Source: Staphylococcus nepalensis
GTDB lineage: Bacteria; Bacillota; Bacilli; Staphylococcales; Staphylococcaceae
Assembly: GCF_014635045.1 (NCBI RefSeq)
Contig: NZ_BMCF01000008.1
Coordinates: 62,001-126,000 of the forward strand
Direction of reading: 5' to 3'
DNA: 64,000 nt
In this document: positions 52,300 to 60,610 of the stretch, in pieces
Layout of the letters: every line of letters starts with the position of its first letter
Numbering within the stretch: position 1 is the stretch's first letter
Program-made: the position numbers and the translations under genes
Notes under the pieces: generated by a model
What the model was told of the DNA's origin: nothing
The model's database searches: none
What the model saw: only the letters and a program-made list of their open reading frames with translations

Positions 52300-53145
52300 A
52301 TGTCAGCATTTATCAAAAAACACTACAAAAATATTATCTTATGCTTGCTGGGGACATTTATTAATGCGATAGGTGTAAACTGCTTCCTACTTGGATCAGA
52401 TTTAGGTGATGGTGGTACGGTAGGTATATCACTTTCCTTACTGTATGCCTTTGGTTTATCCCCTGCGTGGACGTCATTAATAATAAATACTATTGTCGTT
52501 TTTATTGGTTGGAAATTTTTAAGTAAAATGGTTGCTATTTATACAGTGGTTTCAAATACTGCATTGTCTTTCTTTTTACATTTAACTGAAAATATTAATC
52601 TCGGTATCGATAATTTTGTTATTAACTCGGTCTTTGGTGGTGCCATCATCGGTATTGGTGCTGGTTTAGTTATCTCAACAGGTAGTACACTTGGAGGCAC
52701 ATCTGTAATTGCTAAAATCATTAGTAAATACACAGAAATGAAAACATCACAAGGTATTTTTATATTAGATGCCATCGTTGTTTTATCATTTTTAATGGTG
52801 TTGCCATTGAAACACGTGTTATTTACAATTATTATGCTGTTCATCACTGAGCGCGCAACGTCATTTATAATTGAAGGTTTCAACCCTAAAAAAGGCGTGA
52901 CAATTATTTCTAGTAAGAATGAAGTAATCAGTGATAAAATTAATACCTTTACTGGTCGAGGATCAACGCTCTTAACCGGGAAAGGTGGCTATGCTAAGAC
53001 AGATACAACCATGCTATATGTAGTTGTACCCCAGTCTCAAGTAACGAGAGTGAAAAAACTCGTACACGAAGAAGACGAAAACGCCTTTCTCGTTATTCAC
53101 GACGTGCGAGATGTTTTAGGTAGTACATTTATTAACGTGAAATAA
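52300..53145 (+). CDS. YitT-family membrane protein
   Basis: 281 residues: five or six membrane helices (DUF161/YitT) over about 1-195, with GSDLGDGGTVGISL near residue 29 and STGSTLGGTSVIAKI near 126, then a cytoplasmic DUF2179 domain (GRGSTLLTGKGGYAKTDT near 215, with the short ribbon ending near 281). The family has no firm function. The ribosome site is AGGGGTG. It may be the last complete host gene before the small ORF and the island. Confidence 0.88.
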   Translation: MSAFIKKHYKNIILCLLGTFINAIGVNCFLLGSDLGDGGTVGISLSLLYAFGLSPAWTSLIINTIVVFIGWKFLSKMVAIYTVVSNTALSFFLHLTENINLGIDNFVINSVFGGAIIGIGAGLVISTGSTLGGTSVIAKIISKYTEMKTSQGIFILDAIVVLSFLMVLPLKHVLFTIIMLFITERATSFIIEGFNPKKGVTIISSKNEVISDKINTFTGRGSTLLTGKGGYAKTDTTMLYVVVPQSQVTRVKKLVHEEDENAFLVIHDVRDVLGSTFINVK

Positions 53146-53283
53146 AAAGGTGAAATTTTTGTATTCATTTGTTCAGCGATGCAACATAAAGTGATTTTTC
53201 TATTTGACAAGAGCGTCTGTATTGCATCAAGGCGTAATTAGTTGGATAATTATATTTATAATGATTATATAGGGTGACTATGG

Positions 53284-53502
53284 ATGAATGATATTTTTAA
53301 ATTTATAATCGAAGCTAACGATGGTAATGCCTTCTGTGAATATGTAGAGAATGTATGGGAAATAGACCCGGCACTAGCTTTAAAAAGATTTGAAACAGCA
53401 ATTAAAAGACATCATTATTTTTATTTAAAAGATAGTGATAGATATATTAATGTTAATAATATCATGTCAATAAAAGTAGAAATTGTGAGGAAAGCTGATT
53501 AA
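53284..53502 (+). CDS. Small hypothetical protein
   Basis: 72 residues, acidic and helical with YFYLKDSDRYINVNNIMSI in the C-terminal half. AGGGTGA precedes the ATG, so it looks translated. I do not recognise a family. It is oriented with the host genes and lies just before the island's attachment region. Confidence 0.6.
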   Translation: MNDIFKFIIEANDGNAFCEYVENVWEIDPALALKRFETAIKRHHYFYLKDSDRYINVNNIMSIKVEIVRKAD

Positions 53503-53718
53503 ATTGGCCAAACCAAAATAAAAAAGAATGATGTAATTTAAAATAATTCATACCATAAAATATGATTCTATCCACTATTTCCAAGTTTTCTAAAGCTATA
53601 AAATATATTATATGCTAAGCAATCGGAGTGGCTGTGGAGTTAAAATAATCGTTTATTTGTATAATAAGTAAGAATTTTACGAAGATGCGCAGCTAAAACG
53701 TATGATAATGAAAAGCAT

Positions 53719-53768
53719 AATATTACCGGTATCACAGTATTATAATCCATTGTGATATCGGTAATATT
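53719..53768. repeat. 17-bp inverted repeat near the island's left end
   Basis: The arms differ at one position (a G-T pair). No long T-run follows on either strand, so it is not a clean terminator; a protein-binding or attachment role is possible. Confidence 0.6.
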
Positions 53769-53884
53769 AAATAGCCTATACTTAAGTCCCCTCGAAGGGC
53801 ATATTATAAAGTGATTAAACGCTGTTATATAAGCTTTTGTTTTGCATTGTGGGGGCTATTTGGGGACTGGAAAATAAATTATAA

Positions 53885-53916
53885 TAAAAAACCACCTAAT
53901 ATTTATAATTAAGTGG
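53885..53916 (-). terminator. Terminator after the integrase gene
   Basis: CCACTTA pairs with TAGGTGG around an 11-base loop. On the minus strand it is followed by TTTTTTATT. It sits at the very end of the integrase frame. Confidence 0.75.
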
Positions 53917-53917
53917 C

Positions 53918-54967
53918 TTAAATAGTTTCTAATAATTTCATTGCTTTTTCATCTTCACGCTCGTAAGTTTCTTGAAGTAGGTGGGAGTAAATGGATTGTG
54001 TTGTGGCTGGGTTGGAATGTCCTAAATGTTTTGATATATATAGTATTGAAAAGCCATGATGTATGAGTATAGAACAGAAACTGTGTCTTAGCGAGTGAAT
54101 AGTTATCTCTTTTATATTTAGATTATCACATGCTTTTCTCAGTACTTTGTTTACAGCAGCATTTGTTATTGTTTTACCATCAACAGTAAAGATGTAACCA
54201 CTGATATTAGTAGGTCGTGAATCAATAAATGATTGAATACGTTTCATAGTTACTGCATCAATACTTATTACTCTGTCTGATGTTTCGGTCTTGGTACCTC
54301 TTAAATGAATTTTATTATTTTTAATATCCAGATCTTCACGTTTCAATTTAGCAATTTCTGAAAATCTACCACCTGTTGCAAGTGCTACTAATAGCACAAG
54401 TGATGAGGTGGTATTTTTTTGTTCAAAATAATGTTTAAGCTTTTTGAATTCAGATTCATTAATAAATTTCATTTCTTCTGTTTTGGCTGGAATAGATGCG
54501 TGTAATTCTGCTTTGTATGTAGGGTTTTTAATAACATAACCTTCATGTATAGCATCATCGAATGCATTACGTATATAACTATTTAACTTTCTAATCGTTT
54601 CATAACTGTGCGTTAAACCGTACTCATTGAGAAACTTTTGATATTCAGTACGTTTAATATCTTTTAATAACTTGTGCCTAAAATGCTCCTTAATATGCTT
54701 GTATGCAGATTCATAATGTCTTTTAGTTGATTCTGATACGTGTGGTAGTTTATTAACTTCATACCATTGATAAAAATAATCTGCAAATGTTATATCATTA
54801 CTTACAGCATATCCATTTCTCATTTTATACTCTAAATCTTCTGCAATTCGTTTAGCTTCTTGTTTAGTACGATAACCACCTTTTTGAACTTTTTTACGGT
54901 TACCTTCATCGTCTACATATGAGATTGAATATCTCCATGTTTTACCTCGTTTTTCAATGTATGCCAC
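53918..54967 (-). CDS. int: Tyrosine recombinase (island integrase)
   Basis: 349 residues. The N-terminal arm-binding domain (AYIEKRGKTWRYSISYVDD) is followed by a SAM-like core-binding domain (FADYFYQWYE at 61-70) and the catalytic domain. Catalytic residues can be counted: Arg201 in TGGRFSEIAKLK, His291 and Arg294 in HSLRHSF, His317 in LGHSNP and the nucleophile Tyr327 in SIYSHL. All are present, so it should be active. It catalyses integration and excision of the island. It points at the left end and lies nine bases after the repressor gene, probably one transcript. Confidence 0.95.
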   Translation of the reverse strand: MAYIEKRGKTWRYSISYVDDEGNRKKVQKGGYRTKQEAKRIAEDLEYKMRNGYAVSNDITFADYFYQWYEVNKLPHVSESTKRHYESAYKHIKEHFRHKLLKDIKRTEYQKFLNEYGLTHSYETIRKLNSYIRNAFDDAIHEGYVIKNPTYKAELHASIPAKTEEMKFINESEFKKLKHYFEQKNTTSSLVLLVALATGGRFSEIAKLKREDLDIKNNKIHLRGTKTETSDRVISIDAVTMKRIQSFIDSRPTNISGYIFTVDGKTITNAAVNKVLRKACDNLNIKEITIHSLRHSFCSILIHHGFSILYISKHLGHSNPATTQSIYSHLLQETYEREDEKAMKLLETI

Positions 54968-54976
54968 TTAATCACC

Positions 54977-55846
54977 TCAATTTTGTTCTGACAAGTATTG
55001 TTTCAATTCATTTATTGTAGTCATTCTCACTAGACGTTGTAATTTTAATGCGTCTTGTTGTTCTACTGCCTTCTCTATTTCTTCGTGAAATTCCTTAGCA
55101 TTAAATATTTCTCTGCTTCCTTCTATTGAGGCTAACCTTTCCATGAGCACATTGCTATCATTTATATTATTTTTTAATAAATCGAATATTAGTTGGTATT
55201 CGTCATTTTGTTTTTTGATTTTTCTAATTTCATGATTCTTTTCTAATTCGTATAATTCATATTCTCTTTCTTTTTCAAAATGTATCTTTAATGAATCTAA
55301 CTCATTTAGCATTCTATGTTTTTCATCGTCATTTATTATAAAAACATTTCCAAGAAATTCTGAACCAACTGCATTTTTGATAGGATCTTCACCATAATAT
55401 ATAGAATATTTATTTTGAGTTAATAACCATCTTATATCTAAATATGGCTCATCCAACTCTATTATTTCTTTTGCTTTTTGTCCTTTTTGCCCCTTAACTA
55501 CTCTCATGTAATTATTGAAAGTTTTCATCCCATTAATTACTTCATTTGTTATTTCTTTATAATCACTGATTTTATCAAGTTGTTTTTGAGTGTACTCGTT
55601 TAATTCATTTTCTGCATTTGAACAATCTAAACTTGCTGACTTCAACATTTTTAAATAGGTATCATCTTTATTTGTTGGATCTAAAGTAAAAGCAATTGCT
55701 AATAATTTTTCTTTATCAGGATGCTTTACCTTTCCATCCTCTAATCTATATATATATGAATGTGAAACATTACTCGCTTCAGAAAGTTCTCTTAGAGAAT
55801 AGTTTTTACTTTTTCTTAAATTTTTTAACATTTCGTTTAATGCCAT
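54977..55846 (-). CDS. XRE-family master repressor (Stl-like)
   Basis: 289 residues from the ATG at 55846 (GAGGTGA upstream). A helix-turn-helix of the Cro/CI type at about residues 5-60 (LRELSEASNVSHSYIYRLEDGK) is joined to a long helical C-terminus with a coiled coil (about 195-240, YELYELEKNHEIRKIKKQND). Position and divergent layout match Stl of S. aureus pathogenicity islands, which keeps the island silent until a helper-phage protein binds it. The C-terminal half is unlike any Stl I know, so the inducing phage protein is unknown. Confidence 0.85.
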   Translation of the reverse strand: MALNEMLKNLRKSKNYSLRELSEASNVSHSYIYRLEDGKVKHPDKEKLLAIAFTLDPTNKDDTYLKMLKSASLDCSNAENELNEYTQKQLDKISDYKEITNEVINGMKTFNNYMRVVKGQKGQKAKEIIELDEPYLDIRWLLTQNKYSIYYGEDPIKNAVGSEFLGNVFIINDDEKHRMLNELDSLKIHFEKEREYELYELEKNHEIRKIKKQNDEYQLIFDLLKNNINDSNVLMERLASIEGSREIFNAKEFHEEIEKAVEQQDALKLQRLVRMTTINELKQYLSEQN

Positions 55847-55863
55847 ATTATCACCTCTCATGC

Positions 55864-55987
55864 ATTTTACCATTTTTGAAACATTAAAACAATTTGAAAC
55901 AAAATTAAGCAAACCCCTTGTGCTTTATCAAGAATGTTGGTAAGATATAAATATATTAAAACAGTAAAACAGTATGAAACGTTTTAC
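55864..55987. promoter_or_regulatory. Divergent promoters and candidate repressor operators of the island
   Basis: Leftward: TTGTTT (rc of 55887-55892), 17 bases, TAAAAT (rc of 55864-55869). Rightward: TTGTGC at 55918-55923, 17 bases, TAAGAT at 55941-55946. TTTGAAACA occurs at 55875-55883 and 55893-55901, 18 bases apart and overlapping the leftward promoter. GTAAAAC/GTTTTAC arms (55964, 55981) form an inverted repeat before the Cro-like gene. These are the likely repressor and Cro binding sites. Confidence 0.7.
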
Positions 55988-56007
55988 AATTTGGAAGAGG
56001 TGATTTT

Positions 56008-56223
56008 TTGGAATATTCAATTCGTAAAAAAGATTTATTGATTCTTCTTGTAAAGAATAATATGAATCAATCTGATTTATGTAGAAAAGTACCGATTGAA
56101 AGAAGTTATTTTTCAAGAATTATTAATGGTAAAACACTACCTTCTGAAATAATGGCAATTAAAATTGCAAATACATTGAATGTTGATGTATCTGAAATAT
56201 TTGAAATGAAAGAAAAAGTGTGA
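56008..56223 (+). CDS. Cro-like helix-turn-helix regulator (Str-like)
   Basis: 71 residues, almost all an XRE helix-turn-helix (MNQSDLCRKVPIERSYFSRIINGK). The start is TTG at 56008, with GAGGTGA upstream. It is the first rightward gene and divergent from the repressor, as Str is in SaPIs. It probably controls the switch with the repressor. Confidence 0.85.
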   Translation: MEYSIRKKDLLILLVKNNMNQSDLCRKVPIERSYFSRIINGKTLPSEIMAIKIANTLNVDVSEIFEMKEKV

Positions 56224-56235
56224 GGAGGAAGTTCG

Positions 56236-56859
56236 ATGGTTAAACAATTTTTTGACGGTAAAGAAATTCGTTTTATTGAAAAAGACGGGGAATATTGGGC
56301 AATAGCTGGAGACGTTGCAAAAGCATTAGGGTATTCACATACTCCACATATGACTAGATTATTAGATGTGTCAGAAAAGGCCGTCCATAATGTGGACACC
56401 CTTAAAGGTAAGCAAAAAGCTGTAATTATTTCAGAAGTAGGTATTTACGAAGCTATTTGGAATAGTAGACGTAATGAAGCTCAAGAATTTAAAAAATGGG
56501 TTAAGCAAGTTATTAGAGAGTTAAGACAATCAATCGGATTAAAACAACATGAAGTATTTCATTTAATGGATAAGCAACATCAACGAAAAGCAATGGATGT
56601 TTTGCAACAAGGTTTATCTAATCCCCAAAAGATTAGCTATATAAAATGTGCGACTGTAGTCAATAAATGTGTTTCAACATTATTTGGTTATGATAAAGCT
56701 TTGAAAAAAGAACAAATGAGTGAAGATATGTTAATTATTCGTCAACAAATTTTAGATGACACAGTCGATTTAATGACTTCTATTAACAAATTTGGTTTAG
56801 ATATTTCAGTCAGCAAAACTATCTACAATAAATATTTAAATACACAAGCAATTGCTTAA
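56236..56859 (+). CDS. Bro-N domain phage antirepressor
   Basis: 207 residues. The N-terminal Bro-N domain reads EIRFIEKDGEYWAIAGDVAKALGY and VIISEVGIYEAIWNSRR, typical of phage Ant proteins. The C-terminal half is a separate helical domain. Antirepressors bind and disable repressors in prophages. Here the gene is second after the divergent switch, so it may act on the island's own repressor or on that of the helper phage. GGAGG precedes the ATG. Confidence 0.88.
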   Translation: MVKQFFDGKEIRFIEKDGEYWAIAGDVAKALGYSHTPHMTRLLDVSEKAVHNVDTLKGKQKAVIISEVGIYEAIWNSRRNEAQEFKKWVKQVIRELRQSIGLKQHEVFHLMDKQHQRKAMDVLQQGLSNPQKISYIKCATVVNKCVSTLFGYDKALKKEQMSEDMLIIRQQILDDTVDLMTSINKFGLDISVSKTIYNKYLNTQAIA

Positions 56860-56872
56860 TAAGGAAGTGAAA

Positions 56873-57136
56873 ATGATGCATGAACAACTACAAGAAAATG
56901 AAGGTGTTGTAATTATCAATGAACCTAAACTTGTGTGGTCATTCAAAGATTTACAGTCACACATGCAATTATCAAGGAATTCAGTTATGAAAAAACTTTT
57001 GCTTAATCCAAGGTTTAAAAAGGACATTGAAAAGTATGTACATGAACCTAAATCACAAGCAGATCATTACAAGTTTTTAGCAGAACCAATGAAAGAATAT
57101 ATTAAGAAAAATTTTAACGAAATATATAATTCCTAG
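56873..57136 (+). CDS. DUF771-like small island protein
   Basis: About 87 residues from the ATG at 56873 (AAGGAAGTG upstream; two ATGs stand together). WSFKDLQSHMQLSRNSVMKKL followed by RFKKDIEKYVHEPKSQADHYK is a helix-turn-helix-like layout that resembles the DUF771 proteins seen early in staphylococcal phages and SaPIs. It may bind DNA; excisionase is one option, as small HTH proteins near int often are. Confidence 0.55.
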   Translation: MMHEQLQENEGVVIINEPKLVWSFKDLQSHMQLSRNSVMKKLLLNPRFKKDIEKYVHEPKSQADHYKFLAEPMKEYIKKNFNEIYNS

Positions 57137-57145
57137 GAGGATAGA

Positions 57146-57334
57146 ATGAAAATATTTATCGGATTAATAGCACTTAGCGCCACAACTTCAACAGCAGTAG
57201 GTTTCTATACGGAAGATATATTCAATGCTTTGGCTTTATATACTTCACTAGCACTTATATCAATGGTAATTAAAGATAGTTTGGACGATAGAAGAATCAG
57301 ACGTAAATATAAAAACATAATGGAGGAAAAATAA
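57146..57334 (+). CDS. Small membrane peptide of the island
   Basis: 62 residues with two hydrophobic stretches (about 2-22 and 25-45) and a basic tail (DDRRIRRKYKN). AGGAGG precedes the ATG. Short two-helix proteins like this occur in phage early regions. No family recognised. Confidence 0.65.
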   Translation: MKIFIGLIALSATTSTAVGFYTEDIFNALALYTSLALISMVIKDSLDDRRIRRKYKNIMEEK

Positions 57335-57335
57335 T

Positions 57336-57644
57336 ATGAATTATTCAGAAAAAGTAGAAGAAACAGTAGAATATGCAGATTTGATAAATAAGGTGCAAAG
57401 TGTATTAGATTTTGTTTGTTCAGAAAATGATGAATTAAAAATTGAAAGAGACTGTGCAATCAGAAATAACGACCCTTATTATTACCAAGCTATTAATAAT
57501 AATATGAAAACAAATTATATTATTTCAAGCACTTTATTAGCAATCAGACGTGACATTGAGACAATGCATGATGACATTCGAGCAGATATTAATCAAGAAA
57601 AAAACGCACTATCTCGCAGCGACCAAACCGAAGATAATGCGTAG
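57336..57644 (+). CDS. Hypothetical island protein, mostly helical
   Basis: 102 residues, acidic, with heptad-like helices. GGAGG precedes the ATG. It starts one base after the membrane peptide's stop codon, so they are co-transcribed. No family recognised. Confidence 0.65.
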   Translation: MNYSEKVEETVEYADLINKVQSVLDFVCSENDELKIERDCAIRNNDPYYYQAINNNMKTNYIISSTLLAIRRDIETMHDDIRADINQEKNALSRSDQTEDNA

Positions 57645-57734
57645 GAACTAAAGAGTTAACAAAATACTTATATTTCTAATTATAGCAAATACAAAGAAAA
57701 GTATCTACAAATTTTAAAGAAAAGGGGGCTTTAT

Positions 57735-60077
57735 GTGGCTATAACAACATTAGATAAAATTGTAGAAGTAAATGCGCTAGAAATACCCGAAGAAATAAAA
57801 GAAATGCCACAGTGGGTATTATGGTGCGCGGAATGGGATAGTAAGCAACAACAATATAAGAAAGTACCGTATAGTACACAAGGTTATAAAGCAAGTTCTA
57901 CAAATACTAATACATGGGTTAAATTTCAAGATGTAGTTTCACTCTTTGATAGCGATAAACAATATAATGGCATAGGTTTTGTATTAAGTAATAATGATAA
58001 TTATATTTGTTTAGATGTAGATGATGCAGTCCACCCTGATACAGGTCAATTACAAACTGATCTAGCAATAGAAATGACCGAATTAACCTATTGCGAATTA
58101 TCTCCAAGTGGCACTGGGTTACACTGTTTTTTTAAAGGTACATTACCAGATAATCGTAAAAAGAAACGTACAGATTTAGACATTGAATTATATGATACAG
58201 GACGTTTTATGACTGTTACGGGTCATTCAATCGGACAAAGTGAAATTTGTGATGAACAACCTGTAATAGATAACATCGTTGAACGTTATTTTAAAGCAGA
58301 ATCTAAAAAACAAAATATAAACATAGCTAAAACTGGTAGTAGTGTTTTTACAGATGATGAAATTGTTAGAATGATGACTAAAAAAAGTAAATATAAAAAA
58401 TTGCTTGCTGGTGATTATGAGGACATTTTCGATAGTCCTAGCGAAGCAGTGCAAAGTTTATTAAGAGTATTAGCCTTTTATACTGGTAGAGATAAGTCAC
58501 AAATGGAGAGAATATTTTTAACATACAATAATCTTACCGATAAGTGGAATGAATCTCGTGGCAATTCAACTTGGGGGAATAACGAATTAGATACAGCTAT
58601 TGCAAATCAAGAAACGATTTATGAGCCTAATTCGAGAGGTACAGGTCAATCGCTTAGATATACAATATCGCAAATGCGAAAAGAAGAATTAGCATTTATG
58701 AAAGCTGAATTTGAAAAAGCTAAAGAAAATGGAGAAGCGTCCGGTCGACCGCCCCAAACAATTAGCTCGAATAGATGTGCCGTATTACTTAATGATGTAA
58801 TAAAATTTGTGATATTTGATTTAGAAGAAAATACAAAACTTGCAATGTACCAAAGTGAAAAAGGTATTTATACACAGAACTATACGATTATTAAACGCAT
58901 TATTTCTTGGTTAGAACCTAAACACAATGATAAAAAGGCTTCGGAAGTTATATATCATTTAATTAATATGGTAGATGTTGTGGAAAAGACAAATCAACCA
59001 CATTTGATACCAGTTAATAATGGTGTATTTAACCGAAAAACTATGAGATTAGAAGAATTTACACCTAAATATGTATTCACTACTAAAATTTATACAAATT
59101 ACGTGAGAAACCCTAAACAACCTGTAATTAATGGTTGGAGTTTCGATAACTGGTTAGATGAAGTTGCGTGCGGTGATAGAGAAGTTTTTACATTATTATG
59201 GCAAGTAATTAACGATTCATTAAACGGAAACTACACACGAAAAAAAGCTATATTTCTTGTGGGAGATGGTAATAATGGTAAAGGAACTTTTCAAGAATTA
59301 CTTTCTAATTTAATTGGTTTTGATAATGTAGCAAGTTTGAAAGTAAATGAATTTGACCAAGAGTTCAAATTAAGTGTATTGGAAGGTAAAACCCTTGTAA
59401 TTGGTGATGATGTGCCAGTCGGCGTAAATATTGAGGATAGTTCAAATTTTAATAGTGTAGTTACAGGTGATTCCGTTCTTGTAAATATAAAGAATAAGCA
59501 ACCATATCGTACAATTTTTAGAACTACTGTAATTCAGTCAACCAATGGCATGCCCAGATTTAAAAATAAAACTGGTGGTACGAATAGACGACTTTTAATA
59601 GTGCCATTTAACGCAGATTTCAACGGTAAAAGAGAAAATCCAGATATCAAAGAAAAATATCTTACTGATAAAAAGGTGCTTGAATATGTGCTTAATAAAG
59701 CAATTAATTTAAATTTCAATAAGTTTATTCTTCCTAGAGTATCAGCTGAATTATTAAAAGAATATATCCAAGACAATGACCCAGTATATGATTTTAAAGT
59801 AACAGAGTTTGATAAGTGGAATATCGATAAAGTACCTAAAGCAGTTGTGTATTACAGATACAAACTTTTTTGTGAACATGGTGGATACAGACCACTTTCA
59901 GAAAGGAAGTTTTGTAAAAGTTTCGAAAGATATCTTGATAAAAGTTGGAAAGTTGAGAGACCAAGATATTATTCAGTAAATGCTTTGCAAGCTAAGATAG
60001 GCTATTTTGAGCCTACACTTTTACCACATGGTGAACAAAAAAATTCATATATAAATACAAATTTAAAAGCAATGTAA
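57735..60077 (+). CDS. Primase-polymerase / SF3 helicase replication protein
   Basis: 780 residues from the GTG at 57735 (AAAGGGGGC upstream; an ATG two bases before is out of frame and stops). The N-terminal part (about 20-190) is a prim-pol-like domain: IGFVLSNNDNYICLDVDD supplies acidic residues and ELSPSGTGLHCFFKG the Ser/His part. A D5-type middle and an SF3 helicase follow, with Walker A GDGNNGKGTF near residue 512 and Walker B-like LVIGDDVP near 555. It would open the origin and prime the island's own replication. The iteron array starts a few bases after its stop codon, which fits a Rep acting on adjacent DNA. Confidence 0.92.
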   Translation: MAITTLDKIVEVNALEIPEEIKEMPQWVLWCAEWDSKQQQYKKVPYSTQGYKASSTNTNTWVKFQDVVSLFDSDKQYNGIGFVLSNNDNYICLDVDDAVHPDTGQLQTDLAIEMTELTYCELSPSGTGLHCFFKGTLPDNRKKKRTDLDIELYDTGRFMTVTGHSIGQSEICDEQPVIDNIVERYFKAESKKQNINIAKTGSSVFTDDEIVRMMTKKSKYKKLLAGDYEDIFDSPSEAVQSLLRVLAFYTGRDKSQMERIFLTYNNLTDKWNESRGNSTWGNNELDTAIANQETIYEPNSRGTGQSLRYTISQMRKEELAFMKAEFEKAKENGEASGRPPQTISSNRCAVLLNDVIKFVIFDLEENTKLAMYQSEKGIYTQNYTIIKRIISWLEPKHNDKKASEVIYHLINMVDVVEKTNQPHLIPVNNGVFNRKTMRLEEFTPKYVFTTKIYTNYVRNPKQPVINGWSFDNWLDEVACGDREVFTLLWQVINDSLNGNYTRKKAIFLVGDGNNGKGTFQELLSNLIGFDNVASLKVNEFDQEFKLSVLEGKTLVIGDDVPVGVNIEDSSNFNSVVTGDSVLVNIKNKQPYRTIFRTTVIQSTNGMPRFKNKTGGTNRRLLIVPFNADFNGKRENPDIKEKYLTDKKVLEYVLNKAINLNFNKFILPRVSAELLKEYIQDNDPVYDFKVTEFDKWNIDKVPKAVVYYRYKLFCEHGGYRPLSERKFCKSFERYLDKSWKVERPRYYSVNALQAKIGYFEPTLLPHGEQKNSYINTNLKAM

Positions 60078-60083
60078 ATGAGG

Positions 60084-60457
60084 TGTGCATGAAACTGTGC
60101 ATGAAATAGCAATACAAACAAAAATTTCGTGCACAGCTGAAATAGCTTGATATAACAGTGTTTGAAAGGGATTTAGTCACAATTTTATAAGTTCCTGTGC
60201 ATGAAATATTTTAACTCGTGCTCACCTTCAAACTGTTGGTATTACAGGGTTTAAACCTATTACTGTGCACGAACTTTAAAAATTTAAGAAGTTAATATAT
60301 AAAATAATCAAAAAGTAGCACATTAATAAATAAGAAGTTTTTTCTGGAATTTGGTGCACACGTGCACAGCAAAGCACCTAACCCCTTGTGAGAGTAAGGA
60401 TTAGAGGTGTGCACGAACTGAGTAAGGTGTGCACGAAGTGGTGTTTTTGTGCACGAA
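60084..60457. other. Iteron-type replication origin of the island
   Basis: Copies of TGTGCAYGAA at 60084, 60096, 60196, 60264, 60408, 60428 and 60448 (plus strand) and at 60126 (minus strand), with degenerate copies near 60215 and in the palindromic GTGCACACGTGCAC at 60355-60367. Between the 60264 and 60355 groups lies a nearly pure AT block (60274-60350). Iterons on both sides of an AT-rich melting zone, just after the primase-helicase gene, are the published form of a SaPI origin. No gene of length fits in the region. Confidence 0.85.
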
Positions 60458-60492
60458 CTAAATTAATAAACGGACAAAAGGAGAATGAGAAC

Positions 60493-60582
60493 ATGAGATA
60501 CCTATACAACAGTGGCAATAGATTTGGAACAGTAAGTACTAATAATAATGTACATCGCGTGGTTAATGCATTAATTTATTAA
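60493..60582 (+). CDS. Short island ORF (29 residues)
   Basis: AAAGGAG lies nine bases before the ATG at 60493, giving MRYLYNSGNRFGTVSTNNNV and a few more residues. The frame extends upstream over the iterons without a ribosome site, so I start here. Function unknown. Confidence 0.45.
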   Translation: MRYLYNSGNRFGTVSTNNNVHRVVNALIY

Positions 60583-60610
60583 ATATTTCAAAATAGGAGG
60601 ATTATAAATT

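Larger units (their letters stand above)
53503..53917. other. Host-island junction (presumed attL region)
   Basis: About 415 bases between the last host gene and the integrase. It holds a 17-bp inverted repeat at 53719-53768 (AATATTACCGGTATCAC / GTGATATCGGTAATATT) and a wider 7-bp pair AGTCCCC (53785) / GGGGACT (53862). One of these may be the attachment core or integrase arm sites. The other copy (attR) is outside the window, so the core cannot be fixed. Confidence 0.45.

Noticed and set aside
53780..53800. A tRNA-like arm (loop CTCGAAG flanked by GTCCC and GGCAT) near the island's left end
   Set aside because: The arm has a mismatch in the middle, and no D-arm, T-arm or acceptor stem can be found around it, so it is not a tRNA gene or a clear tRNA remnant.
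60388..60492. Upstream extension of the 29-residue ORF through the right-hand iterons
   Set aside because: There is no ribosome site at 60388, and AAAGGAG is well placed for the ATG at 60493; the extension is only translated repeats.
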